Below, piece after piece: positions 1-7,198 of a stretch of DNA of 41,708 nt (position 1 is its first letter; each line of letters begins with the position of its first letter). The stretch comes from a virus: positions 1 to 41,708 of IMG/VR virus record IMGVR_UViG_3300035670_000496. The stretch is one strand, 5' to 3'. A model generated the notes under the pieces. The model did no database searches. It saw nothing but the letters and a program-made list of their open reading frames with translations, and was not told where the DNA came from. The position numbers and the translations under genes are program-made.

Positions 1-127
1 GGTCAGAGCTTCGCAGCGGCCTTCAGCCGCGCGAGGAGCGAGGGCGCCCGCCCCGAAGCGCGCGGCAGCGACGCGGTACGCTTCGGCCTGCGGGACGTCG
101 GCGGTGGCGAGCCCGAGGGAGAGTCGT
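1..127. repeat. Terminal direct repeat, copy 1 (circular overlap)
   Basis: Bases 1-127 are identical to 41582-41708. The repeat lies inside the integrase/excisionase coding region and keeps the integrase frame open across the join. A length of 127 is a common largest assembly k-mer, so the simplest reading is that a circular or circularly permuted genome was cut open here, not that the virion has physical terminal repeats. Confidence 0.95.
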
Positions 128-228
128 TCGCGGCCTCGCCCGCGTTCAGGGACGTAGACCCACCAGGTGCCGCCGCGGTCGTAGACGCGCAGGGTGTGTG
201 CGGGTGCGCGTCGGCGTTTCGTAGCCAC
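1..228 (-). CDS. int: Tyrosine integrase, N-terminal part (continues at 41581)
   Basis: This is the start of the integrase gene whose remainder is 40595-41581. I place the start at the GTG at 228-226, preceded by GGAGG about 10 bases upstream. The encoded N-terminus begins MATKRRRAPAH and continues with RGGTWWVYVPERG, which looks like the basic AP2-like arm-binding domain common in phage integrases. This segment overlaps the excisionase-like reading frame (392-3) by 226 bases in another frame. The joined protein is 404 residues, a normal length for the family. Confidence 0.85.
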   Translation of the reverse strand, partial: MATKRRRAPAHTLRVYDRGGTWWVYVPERGRGRERLSLGLATADVPQAEAYRVAAARFGAGALAPRAAEGRCEALT

Positions 229-392
229 GTTTCCAATGCCTCCGGGTGGACCCGCCACTGGCGCCCGATGCGCCGCGCGGGGATCGCGCCCTCGTCGAGC
301 AGACGGTACACCACGTCGAGGGACACCCCGCAGCGCGCGGCCACGTCGGCGGCGGTGAGGAGCGCCGGGAGCGCTAGGGCGGGGTCAGCCAC
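3..392 (-). CDS. Excisionase-like MerR-type HTH protein
   Basis: A GTG start at 392 follows a strong GGAGGAGG ribosome site. Residues about 10-57 form a helix-turn-helix of the excisionase/MerR class: LLTAADVAARCGVS, then a recognition segment ending IGRQWRVHPEALETWL. Such proteins usually bend attachment-site DNA and steer the integrase towards excision, and the position immediately before int fits that role. The remaining 70 residues are low-complexity Pro/Ser/Arg and overlap the integrase start region out of frame, so this tail may be a by-product of the overlap. The HTH is clear. The excisionase role is inferred from family and position. Confidence 0.75.
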   Translation of the reverse strand: MADPALALPALLTAADVAARCGVSLDVVYRLLDEGAIPARRIGRQWRVHPEALETWLRNADAHPHTPCASTTAAAPGGSTSLNAGEAANDSPSGSPPPTSRRPKRTASLPRASGRAPSLLARLKAAAKL

Positions 393-867
393 GCCACACC
401 TCCTCCCGCACCGTCAGCCCCGCGGCGCGTGCGAGGCCCACGGTGTGCTCCGTGCCGCGGGTGGCGCGCTTGCCGGGCACGTCGACCTTGAGCCCATCGA
501 GGAGCGCGAGCACGGAGATGTCGTCACGTCGCTGCCCCATCTCCTTCGCGTCGTGCACCATGACGCGGTTGCGCTCCAGCGGGTGCGTGTAGCGCGACTC
601 GGTCCACTCAGACACGCCGCGCCCCGACTCGTCGATGATCCACCCGGCAAGGTCACCACGCACGGCGTACACGGCCTGCGCGCAGCGCGTCACGCGGCCA
701 CGGTCCCGAGCGATCTCACGCGCCCACGCATCCGGCCCCGGCGCGTCCCCCACGATGAGCAGGTCCACGCCCCGCAGCGCCTCCGCGATGTGCCCGCGCG
801 CCCACGTCTCTGCTCCGGGGCGCGTCGCGAGGGAGCGGGCGCCGGTGATGAGGAGCACGCGGGTCAC
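385..867 (-). CDS. SLOG-superfamily (DUF2493-like) protein
   Basis: This 160-residue protein has a Rossmann-like start, VTRVLLITGARSLATRP, followed by a second strand and loop LLIVGDAPGPDAWAREIA. The glycine-rich GAR and GDAPGPD loops are typical of the DUF2493/YspA branch of the SLOG (SMF/DprA-LOG) superfamily, which binds nucleotides or nucleotide-derived ligands. The GTG start at 867 overlaps the upstream stop as GTGA. It is the third-last gene of the leftward early operon, just before the excisionase-like gene. No phage function is established for this family, and a role in nucleotide signalling or host defence interaction is only a possibility. Confidence 0.65.
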   Translation of the reverse strand: MTRVLLITGARSLATRPGAETWARGHIAEALRGVDLLIVGDAPGPDAWAREIARDRGRVTRCAQAVYAVRGDLAGWIIDESGRGVSEWTESRYTHPLERNRVMVHDAKEMGQRRDDISVLALLDGLKVDVPGKRATRGTEHTVGLARAAGLTVREEVWRG

Positions 868-1118
868 GACTCGGCTCCGGGCAGCGTTCGCTGCTGCGGG
901 ATGGCCTCGGGCACCGCGAGCCCACGGGCGACGTAGACCTCGCGCACCAACGCGCGCAGCGCCGTCGCCTCGGTGGATCGCCACAGGCTCTTGCCGCCCC
1001 ACTCGACGTGCACGGCTATCACGCGGTGCGGACGCAGGGCTCCGCGCTGGGCCGTGACGTTCACCACGACGCCCGGCGCGACGGCGTCGAGAAGCTGCTG
1101 TGCGTCGGCGCGGGTCAC
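864..1118 (-). CDS. Small hypothetical early protein
   Basis: An 84-residue product beginning VTRADAQQLLDAVAPG and rich in short beta-strand-like segments. I chose the GTG at 1118 because it forms the GTGA overlap used throughout this operon and has a GGGAGA ribosome site. A GTG at 1133 would add five residues. I do not recognise a domain. Confidence 0.55.
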   Translation of the reverse strand: MTRADAQQLLDAVAPGVVVNVTAQRGALRPHRVIAVHVEWGGKSLWRSTEATALRALVREVYVARGLAVPEAIPQQRTLPGAES

Positions 1119-1357
1119 GACACGATCTCCCACGCCGAGAGCCCACCCGACGGCGGCGCGACGAGACGCACCTGCGTGGCCCCGACCTCACGGGCCACGA
1201 AGGTCCCTTCGCGCGCGGTCCATGCCTTGCCGCGAGGCGAGCGCAGCCACGCGAGGAGCCGTCGCCCCTGATACGCGCCCCACGCCTCCGCAGCGATCCC
1301 CTCGTGATGCGCCCTGCGGCGTGCGTGGCGCCCGGCCTTCGTGTGCTTGCTGGTCAT
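1115..1357 (-). CDS. Small basic hypothetical protein
   Basis: An 80-residue protein starting MTSKHTKAGRHARRRAHHEG, with a strongly basic His/Arg-rich N-terminus and a more ordinary C-terminal half. The ATG overlaps the upstream stop as ATGA and is preceded by GGAGG. The basic head suggests nucleic-acid contact, but no family is recognisable. Confidence 0.55.
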   Translation of the reverse strand: MTSKHTKAGRHARRRAHHEGIAAEAWGAYQGRRLLAWLRSPRGKAWTAREGTFVAREVGATQVRLVAPPSGGLSAWEIVS

Positions 1358-1596
1358 CGCGTTGCCTCCACCATGCGGAGGTACTCCTCCACCGTGTCGT
1401 TGTTCAGACACCCGACACACACGTCGGGCTGATCAGGGTCTTCAGGCACGCGCCACCCCGCCTTGACCGCGCTGTCGCAGCACTGCGCCACGACCCCGCA
1501 GGGCCGCGCCGGGTTCAGCCGCGTGGTGCGCGACCGGGTGCAGCCGGGGCGGTCACACCGGATCGTCGCGCGCGTTTCGCTGTGCTCTTGGATCAT
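1354..1596 (-). CDS. Cys-rich zinc-ribbon-like small protein
   Basis: An 80-residue protein with CDRPGC near the N-terminus, a central CGVVAQCC, and CVGC near the C-terminus. The paired cysteines suggest one or two zinc sites. It sits in the leftward operon with ATGA overlaps on both sides and is one of several tiny Cys-rich proteins in this genome. Function unknown. Confidence 0.6.
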   Translation of the reverse strand: MIQEHSETRATIRCDRPGCTRSRTTRLNPARPCGVVAQCCDSAVKAGWRVPEDPDQPDVCVGCLNNDTVEEYLRMVEATR

Positions 1597-1910
1597 CGCT
1601 TCGCCTTCCCCGTGCGCCGCTTCGGCTTCGTGAGCTTCACGCCCGCCGCCTTCGCCGCGCGCTTGAGCGCGCGCAGTTCCTTGAGCGCCGCGTCGCGCTC
1701 CTCGTCCACCTTGTCGAAGGTGTCGTTCGCTTCGATGAGGTCGCGCACCTTCGCAGAAAGCTCCTCATTCTGTGCTTGCTGCTCTTGCAGCGCCGTCACC
1801 GCGCGGTCGTACTTCTCGCGCCACAGGGCGCGGTGGTTGGACTGCACCCACGCGACGCCCGCCGACACGCCACCGACCACGGCAAACGCGATCTCCAGCG
1901 CGAGGCTCAT
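1593..1910 (-). CDS. Membrane-anchored coiled-coil protein
   Basis: In this 105-residue protein, residues 3-22 form a hydrophobic segment (LALEIAFAVVGGVSAGVAWV), followed by a long charged helix with heptad-like spacing and a Lys/Arg-rich C-terminus. The layout suggests a single-pass inner-membrane protein with a cytoplasmic coiled coil. Its place in the early operon makes lysis unlikely. Superinfection exclusion or host takeover are possibilities, but nothing in the sequence decides this. Confidence 0.6.
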   Translation of the reverse strand: MSLALEIAFAVVGGVSAGVAWVQSNHRALWREKYDRAVTALQEQQAQNEELSAKVRDLIEANDTFDKVDEERDAALKELRALKRAAKAAGVKLTKPKRRTGKAKR

Positions 1911-2113
1911 CGCACACCCCTCCCCTCACACTCGCGGCACGTCGCCCCCGTGCTCAAGCTCACGCCCTCGCGGCAGTACGGGCACCGCTCCCGCACGCGG
2001 GGCACGCACACGGGGCACGGGATCGGGCCGCTCATCTTCGCGACCGCACGCCGACCGCCGCACCGCTCGCACGCGGAGGGCTCGCGCAGGGGCGCGGTGA
2101 TGGGGGCGGTCAC
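1907..2113 (-). CDS. DnaJ-type zinc-finger small protein
   Basis: A 68-residue protein with CERCGG, CPVC, CPYCREG and CRECEGRG motifs: four CxxC knuckles, the last in the CxxCxGxG form of the DnaJ central domain. It overlaps both neighbours by ATGA/GTGA. No J-domain is present, so it is a stand-alone zinc finger, probably for protein or RNA contact. Confidence 0.65.
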   Translation of the reverse strand: MTAPITAPLREPSACERCGGRRAVAKMSGPIPCPVCVPRVRERCPYCREGVSLSTGATCRECEGRGVR

Positions 2114-2316
2114 GACTCACCCCCGTCGGTCAGGATGTCCTCTGCCGCAGCGACGGGGCAACCGATGTCGTGCGCCTCGCCTCGCGGCTGGTCGCAGACC
2201 GCGCACAGGTGATCAGCGAACCACCGACGGTCAGCCCGCGACCACTGATGCGGCGTCGTGCGGTAGCAGACGCTCGCGATGATGGCGCGAGCGCACACGA
2301 TGACCGCGCGCCTCAC
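2110..2316 (-). CDS. Small Cys-containing hypothetical protein
   Basis: A 68-residue protein with a CAVCD motif and a further Cys in DIGCPVAAAEDIL. The GTG start at 2316 overlaps the upstream gene as GTGA. There may be a partial zinc site. No family recognised. Confidence 0.5.
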   Translation of the reverse strand: MRRAVIVCARAIIASVCYRTTPHQWSRADRRWFADHLCAVCDQPRGEAHDIGCPVAAAEDILTDGGES

Positions 2317-2777
2317 GACTCACCCCCGGGCGCGTCGAGGGGGAGGGCGGCGAGCACGGCAACGGCCTCCATCGTGTCCGTGCTGGCGTGCTTCCCGCTC
2401 CTGCCCGCGAGCACCCAATTCCTGAGCGCGAGCGCCGCCCGCTCCCGCATCGCCTCCGCGCCCTCCCTGCGGGCGATCTCCAGCGCGGCGGTGAGGTCGA
2501 GCCCCAGCACCGCGAGCCCCGCGGGCAGGAACGGCGGACCTTGGACGATGTACGACACGCGCTGCGTCGTCGCGCGGCCGGTGTACGCGCCGCACGCCGG
2601 GTCCCACTCGCGCAGCCGCAGCACGTCGCCCACCGCGAAGTGGCGATCGTCGGTGCGGCGCACCTCGAACGTCTTGCGACCGTCGAGAACGGCCGCAAAG
2701 TACTCGGGCCACGTCTTGAGGTCGTGCTCCCGCGCCTCGATCTCCGCGAGGCGCTCTGCGGTGATGGGCGCGGTCAC
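2313..2777 (-). CDS. ASCH-like / DUF3850 protein
   Basis: A 154-residue protein. The segment EHDLKTWPEYFAAVLDGRKT is followed by FEVRRTDDRHFAVGDVLRLREWD and later VSYIVQGPPFLPAGLAVLGL. This matches DUF3850, an ASCH/PUA-like beta-barrel (HxLKxxPxYFxxVxxGxKxFExRxxDR...FxVGDxLxLxEW). ASCH folds are linked to RNA or modified-nucleotide binding. The C-terminal 55 residues are helical and not part of the domain. I use the GTG at 2777, which overlaps the upstream stop as GTGA. The domain call is strong and the function in the phage is open. Confidence 0.75.
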   Translation of the reverse strand: MTAPITAERLAEIEAREHDLKTWPEYFAAVLDGRKTFEVRRTDDRHFAVGDVLRLREWDPACGAYTGRATTQRVSYIVQGPPFLPAGLAVLGLDLTAALEIARREGAEAMRERAALALRNWVLAGRSGKHASTDTMEAVAVLAALPLDAPGGES

Positions 2778-3214
2778 GGCGTCACCGTGGGCCACGCGCA
2801 GGGGCGACCGTCGCGCAGGGGTAGCCACGACACCGCGGCCCACGACGTCTGGTTGCGGTACGCCTGCGCCGCCGCGACGGAGCGCAGCACGACAACTCCC
2901 TCAGCGACCCAGACGCCGCCTGCGCGCCAGTGCGCCTCGATCTCCTCGTCGGTGGGCGGCGTGGTGCGCCCCTCGATGATCTCCCTCAGCATCGCCGCCT
3001 CCGCGCGCAGCGTCTCGACCTCGGCGCGGGCGTCGTCGCGCTCACGCTCCGTGGCGTCCAGCCGCGCGCGCCACACGTCCGCGTCCTCGTGGCGCAGCCC
3101 GTCGGCGCACGGCCCGCACAGCGGGTAGCAGTCGCCCTCGCATGACTCGACCGCGCTCTGCTCCTCGCCACACCGCGCGCAGCGGTGCAGGCGCGTCTTC
3201 TCCGTCGTGTCCAT
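2774..3214 (-). CDS. Zinc-ribbon plus coiled-coil protein
   Basis: A 146-residue protein. The N-terminus has CARCGEE, then CEGDCYPLCGPC, enough ligands for a zinc ribbon. Residues about 48-82 are a charged helix (RLDATERERDDARAEVETLR) likely to form a coiled coil. The C-terminal third contains HWRAGGVWVAEG and is more globular. The ATG at 3214 forms a TGATG overlap with the upstream stop. No named family. Confidence 0.55.
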   Translation of the reverse strand: MDTTEKTRLHRCARCGEEQSAVESCEGDCYPLCGPCADGLRHEDADVWRARLDATERERDDARAEVETLRAEAAMLREIIEGRTTPPTDEEIEAHWRAGGVWVAEGVVVLRSVAAAQAYRNQTSWAAVSWLPLRDGRPCAWPTVTP

Positions 3215-4275
3215 CACTCGTCTCCCTCTTCGGCGCGCGGCCGCGGCGTGTCCCGCGTGTCGCCTGCGCAGTGCCCTCCGCGGTCGTACCGCCGCGCCCG
3301 ATGCGCCTGCTCCTCGACCGACCGCCACGCCACGTCGTGCGTCATCTGCCCGGGCATCTCGTCGCACCACACCAGCTCCCACGGGCCGCCCGCGTGCAGC
3401 ATCGCGACGACGCACCGCTGTCCGTGCCGCGTGAGCGCGTCGGCCTCGGGCTCCGGCGTGAGCCGCGCGGGCTTCGCCTTCGGGGCCTTCGCCGCGCGCT
3501 TCGGCTTCGCGGCTTTCTCCCGCTTCGCCTTCTGCGACGGCGTCTCCGTCTCGACGGGTAGGATGCGCCAGCGGTTGCCGCCCAGGTGCTCCACCTCGCG
3601 CCACAGCACGCGCTCCACCGGGCCGGTGAGGTAGCCCTTCGCGTTCGTCTCGCACCACGCGAAGCCCTCGTGGTCGACGCCACCCACCGTCGCGCGGGCG
3701 CCGTCCACCTCGATGAGGTCCCCGGGCCCGAGGCCGTTGACCCGCACCGGCTCGGGCCGCGGAGGTGGCGGCATCGTGGCGCTCTCGTGCAGCGTCACTC
3801 CGACGCGCGTGCAGACCTTGCGGAGCTCGTCGAGCACTGGCCCGGTGGACACCTCCACCCGCACCCAGACGCCGACGTTCTCCCAATCCAGCACGGTCCC
3901 GGCCACGGGCTCCATGAGCCATCGCTCGTTCTCGGCGTCGCACTTGTGCGCCTCGTCCCACTGCGCCGCCGTGATCCAGCAGCGCACCGTCGTCGGCGCG
4001 GCCACCTCCCCCGCAGGCATCGCCACGGGTGCGGGCGGGACCTCGGCGGGCACGGGCACCGGCGCCACCGCGGGCAGGGTGAGCTGCCGCGGGTCGTGAC
4101 CGCGCACGGGCAGTCGCACCACCGCGCGGAGCAGCTCGGTGCCGTCGGGCGCGGTGCTCGTGGCGAGCGTGGACCCGTCGGCCTGGTCGGCGAGGTCCAC
4201 ACGACCGCCGCGCAGGGCAGCGAGCACGGCGAGCGAGACCCCGCGGGCGGCGGGGGTGAGGGCGCGGCGGCTCAT
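3214..4275 (-). CDS. Large early hypothetical protein with basic linker
   Basis: This 353-residue protein starts MSRRALTPAARGVSLAVLA. A Pro/Ala/Val-rich segment follows the N-terminal region, then a central part with GPGDLIEVDGARATVGGV that resembles a small beta-barrel, then a Lys/Ala/Pro-rich basic stretch (KAKREKAAKPKRAAKAPKAK) and a C-terminal region with ELVWCDEMPGQMTHDVAWR. The basic linker suggests nucleic-acid association. ATGA overlap with the upstream gene supports the start. I do not recognise the family. Confidence 0.5.
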   Translation of the reverse strand: MSRRALTPAARGVSLAVLAALRGGRVDLADQADGSTLATSTAPDGTELLRAVVRLPVRGHDPRQLTLPAVAPVPVPAEVPPAPVAMPAGEVAAPTTVRCWITAAQWDEAHKCDAENERWLMEPVAGTVLDWENVGVWVRVEVSTGPVLDELRKVCTRVGVTLHESATMPPPPRPEPVRVNGLGPGDLIEVDGARATVGGVDHEGFAWCETNAKGYLTGPVERVLWREVEHLGGNRWRILPVETETPSQKAKREKAAKPKRAAKAPKAKPARLTPEPEADALTRHGQRCVVAMLHAGGPWELVWCDEMPGQMTHDVAWRSVEEQAHRARRYDRGGHCAGDTRDTPRPRAEEGDE

Positions 4276-4817
4276 TGCAGGCCCCACGCCGTGGCGATCT
4301 TGACGTCGAGTCGCACGGCCGGGCCGAGGTAGCGCCACAGGCGATGCCGCGGGCGGTCGCAGCTCGCGACGAGCTTGGCGATCTGCCAGACGCCCGTGTC
4401 GGCGAGGAGCGCCTCCGCTTCGGCGTCGTCGCGTCGCGTCTCCACGTGGATCACCGGCTGCGCGTTGCACCCCTCGACGCGCACGCTGTAGCGGGGCAGG
4501 CCCGCGGCGTCGAGGTGCGGCGCGAGGCGCAGGATTCCCCGAAGCACCTCCGACGGGATCAGCGGGAGCACCATGTCCCGCTCCCACTCGCGGGCGGCCG
4601 CGAGGCAGGCGAACCCGTGGCAGAGGTCGCAGGCGTAGCGACCCTCGCCGCTGCACGCGTCACAGTCGCGCTCGTGCACGTCGTGGCACTCGCTGCACTC
4701 GCAGTCGCGGGTGCCATCGCCCTGGCAGTCTTCGCACTTGACGGACCCGAGGCCCTTGCAGCCGTGGCACTCCTCGACCGGGTCCAGCACCGGGCGGATC
4801 TTCAGCGGGGCGCTCAC
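4272..4817 (-). CDS. DnaJ-type zinc-finger protein (paralog A)
   Basis: A 181-residue protein. Residues about 18-65 hold a run of CxxC knuckles: CHGCKGLG, CEDCQGDG, CECSEC, CDACSGEG and CDLCHG, the DnaJ cysteine-rich pattern without a J-domain. The C-terminal two-thirds has VLPLIPSEVLRGILRLAP and a beta-rich end. Its partner at 4814-5446 shares the zinc-finger-then-beta-rich design, so the two look like diverged copies. The GTG start at 4817 overlaps as GTGA. Function unknown; zinc-dependent protein or nucleic-acid binding is likely. Confidence 0.65.
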   Translation of the reverse strand: MSAPLKIRPVLDPVEECHGCKGLGSVKCEDCQGDGTRDCECSECHDVHERDCDACSGEGRYACDLCHGFACLAAAREWERDMVLPLIPSEVLRGILRLAPHLDAAGLPRYSVRVEGCNAQPVIHVETRRDDAEAEALLADTGVWQIAKLVASCDRPRHRLWRYLGPAVRLDVKIATAWGLQ

Positions 4818-5446
4818 AGGGTCACCTCGTCGTCCCACGCGCTGTCGTCGTCGGGCTGGGCGGCGCCGGTCGTTGAGACCGCGAAGCGCCACGTCGCCAC
4901 ATCCACAAAGAGCACGCGCTCGTCGACCTTGCGATCATCGGTCCGCGGCACCGCCGCAACCCACATCACGCAAGGGGCATCGCCAGCGACGTGCAGCAGC
5001 CCGCGCAGGGGCGACACCTGGGCGGCCACGAAACGCGCCCGGCTGACCACGATGGACCCGCGCCACTGCGGAAAGCAGTCGCACGTCTCGTGACCGGATC
5101 CGCTGCAGGAGCCACAGTCGTGCATGCGCCCGCAGACGGGGTTGCTGCACTCGAACTCGCCCTTGCCGCCGCAGCACTCGCACGCGATGTCTCCGGCGTC
5201 GTTGCAGGCGGTGCAGTGTTCGCCGATGGCGGGCGCCAGCAGCGCGAGCAGCTCCTGCGCCGTCCCGCGCCACGCGTCGGCGGGCGGCTGCGGATCGGTG
5301 AGCGGCGCACACGTCGCGCCCTCGAAGGGCTTGAGCTCTGCGGTGGCGCTGCCCTCGGGGCCGATCACAGCCCACACGGCGCCGTGCACCATCGCCCGCG
5401 CGCCAGCGGCGCGGTGCAGCCCGCCCCATCCGTGCGCGGGGATCAC
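4814..5446 (-). CDS. DnaJ-type zinc-finger protein (paralog B)
   Basis: A 210-residue protein. The central residues (about 78-125) carry CTACNDAG, CECCGGKG, CSNPVCG, CGSCSGSG and CDCF, a DnaJ-like zinc-finger array. The C-terminal part resembles paralog A in strand-rich composition and contains RARFVAAQVSPLRGLLHVAG, an active-site-free globular segment. The N-terminus (about 75 residues) is extra relative to paralog A. GTGA overlap at the start. Likely arisen by duplication with the adjacent gene. No established function. Confidence 0.6.
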   Translation of the reverse strand: MIPAHGWGGLHRAAGARAMVHGAVWAVIGPEGSATAELKPFEGATCAPLTDPQPPADAWRGTAQELLALLAPAIGEHCTACNDAGDIACECCGGKGEFECSNPVCGRMHDCGSCSGSGHETCDCFPQWRGSIVVSRARFVAAQVSPLRGLLHVAGDAPCVMWVAAVPRTDDRKVDERVLFVDVATWRFAVSTTGAAQPDDDSAWDDEVTL

Positions 5447-5721
5447 CGCCCCACCCCCGACTCCCCGCGCTCCTCCAGGAGGTGCAGCGCGTACGCGATC
5501 TTCGCCCGCTGCGCGCGCTTCGCGTCGTTGTACCCGCGCGAGAGGTCCTTCACGATCTCGCGGGCGCCCGAGAGCTTCTCGTCGGCGCCCTGCTCCCGCT
5601 CGACCTCGCGCACGAGCTCTTCGGCGCGCACGATGGTCGCCTTGAGCGCGGCGCCGTCCATGCCCGCGGCTTCTTCGACGAAGCCGACCGGGAGCTTAGC
5701 GATGATCTTCTTGATGTCCAC
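5443..5721 (-). CDS. Helical protein next to the annealing protein
   Basis: A 92-residue, almost wholly helical product beginning VDIKKIIAKLPVGFVEEAAG and containing a charged helix REVEREQGADEKLSGAREI. The GTG at 5721 follows AGGAGG, one of the best ribosome sites in the operon, needed because this gene is separated from the upstream annealing-protein gene by 109 bases. It could be an accessory recombination factor by position. No family recognised. Confidence 0.55.
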   Translation of the reverse strand: MDIKKIIAKLPVGFVEEAAGMDGAALKATIVRAEELVREVEREQGADEKLSGAREIVKDLSRGYNDAKRAQRAKIAYALHLLEERGESGVGR

Positions 5722-5830
5722 GGTGATCCTCCTGCGGCCGGGTGAGGCGCCGCGGTGACGGCTGGGGAGCGGATGGGTCGTCCCGCGTCCAGCAGCCACC
5801 GCGAGGCCCCGCGGGTGCGGGGCGTGCGGG
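5722..5830 (-). other. Intergenic gap with strong hairpin
   Basis: This is the only sizeable gap in the leftward operon. It contains the inverted repeat GCCCCGC-GGGT-GCGGGGC at 5806-5823 (7-bp stem, 4-base loop). There is no T-run after it on the minus strand, so it is not a typical intrinsic terminator. It could be an RNA-processing or mRNA-stabilising hairpin behind the annealing-protein gene. Confidence 0.4.
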
Positions 5831-7198
5831 TCAGGCAGCGCGCTTCCTCGGCGGCGCGGGCGTCGAGTAGAGCAGCGTGCGCGGGGCCGTCTCGCCGAGG
5901 GCCGTGAGGCGCTCCAGCGTCGCGGTCTCGCGCGCGGTGTGCACACCCTCGGCGGCGAACGCGCTCGCGCGCTTGTGGAACGCCCCGCGCACGTGCCACT
6001 TGCTGTGCAGCGTCGCGAGGTGCTCGCGCCACGCGGCGGCGCTGGTGACGCACGGGTCGGCGCTCTCGTCGCGCACCACCCGGAGCTCGGTGACCTGCGC
6101 GCGCTCGCCCTGCGCGGCGCGGTGGGCCTCGTAGGCCGCGGCGCTGCCGTCGTCGCCGTCGTCGCTCCCGGGCTCGCGCGCGGGGCCGTCGGTGCCCGTG
6201 GGGGGCGGCTCCTCGGGGCGCTCGCACGCCTCCTTGAGCGCTGCGGCGGCGTCGCGCAGGCTGGCCTTCGTGGCGACGCCGTAGCTCCGCGCGAGGATCG
6301 TCCACGCCGTGAGGGTGGAGTGCTGGTCCGCGGTCGTGGCCCTCACCCGGCGCGCGGCGGTCACGAGGTCGAGCTCGGTGGGCGTGGGCTCCGGGTTGTC
6401 GGTGGGCTCCAGTGCAGCGAGGTCGAGGGCGTCGCAGAGCGCGACGGGCATCGTCGAGAGCACCGCTGTCACCTCAGCCTCGATGGCGAGGAGCCCGCGG
6501 GCACGCAGCCACGCACGCACGTCGGCGCGGCCGTCGAGGCCCCGCACCCGCAGCGCGTTGGTGTGCGCGTTGTAGGCCCCGCGCAAGTCGCGCACGGTCG
6601 CCACGGTGGCGAGGGCCGCGAGCCACGGCGCGGTGGGGTCGTCGTTCTGCCGCGTGGCGTCGGACGCCTGTGCGGCCTCGGCGTCTTCTTCGGTGAGCAG
6701 CCCAAGGCCCACGAGGGAGAGCACCGCGCGGCGCTTCGCCTTGGTTTCGACCTTCATCAGGTCGTTGGCCGGGTCCTTGAGCGGAATCGTCGCCGTCGCG
6801 ACGTCGCTGCGGCCATCGGGCGAGCTCGCGCGCACCTGGCAGAACACCATCTTGACCCCGGCGATGTCGCGGATCTCCGGCCCCACGATGGTCTCGCGGT
6901 TGATGCGCAGGCGTGCCGCGATCTGGTCGGTGCCCTGGCGCGTCACGTAGAGGGCCTCGCCGCCCTGGAGCGCGATGAACCTCACGGCGTTGGTGAGGGG
7001 GTTGAGCCCCAGGGCGCGCGAGAGCCCCGCGAGGGCGGCCTCGCGCTCGCCCTGCGACAGGCTCTTGGTGTCCTTGTTGGCGGCGCCCGCGCGGTGCATC
7101 GCGAGGGTCGCCTCTTCGAGCGCGGCGTCGAGGTCGAACACGGGCGCGGCGGTCGTGGTGGTCTGCGCGGCGGCGGGGGCGTTGCGGGGGGCGTTCAT
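5831..7198 (-). CDS. Putative single-strand annealing protein (RecT/Redbeta-like)
   Basis: A 455-residue protein. Residues about 50-170 contain LGLNPLTNAVRFIALQGGEA, VTRQGTDQIAARLRIN and DLMKVETKAKRRAVLSLVGL. The pattern of a substrate-reading beta region followed by an ETKAKRR helix and GLG turn is shared by phage RecT/Redbeta-type recombinases. These anneal complementary single strands during recombination-dependent replication. The C-terminal 280 residues are Ala-rich and acidic in the middle and I cannot assign them. A lambda-type exonuclease partner is not apparent nearby. Start: ATG at 7198 with TGATG overlap. The SSAP call is by pattern memory and is moderately secure. Confidence 0.55.
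   Translation of the reverse strand: MNAPRNAPAAAQTTTTAAPVFDLDAALEEATLAMHRAGAANKDTKSLSQGEREAALAGLSRALGLNPLTNAVRFIALQGGEALYVTRQGTDQIAARLRINRETIVGPEIRDIAGVKMVFCQVRASSPDGRSDVATATIPLKDPANDLMKVETKAKRRAVLSLVGLGLLTEEDAEAAQASDATRQNDDPTAPWLAALATVATVRDLRGAYNAHTNALRVRGLDGRADVRAWLRARGLLAIEAEVTAVLSTMPVALCDALDLAALEPTDNPEPTPTELDLVTAARRVRATTADQHSTLTAWTILARSYGVATKASLRDAAAALKEACERPEEPPPTGTDGPAREPGSDDGDDGSAAAYEAHRAAQGERAQVTELRVVRDESADPCVTSAAAWREHLATLHSKWHVRGAFHKRASAFAAEGVHTARETATLERLTALGETAPRTLLYSTPAPPRKRAA

Noticed and set aside
1-127. True physical direct terminal repeats of the virion DNA
   Set aside because: A 127-base overlap equals a common assembler k-mer and lies inside the integrase gene. Circular closure is the simpler explanation.
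226-245. Programmed frameshift fusing the HTH protein to the integrase
   Set aside because: No canonical slippery heptamer is present in the overlap near the integrase start, and a GTG with GGAGG upstream provides a normal start.
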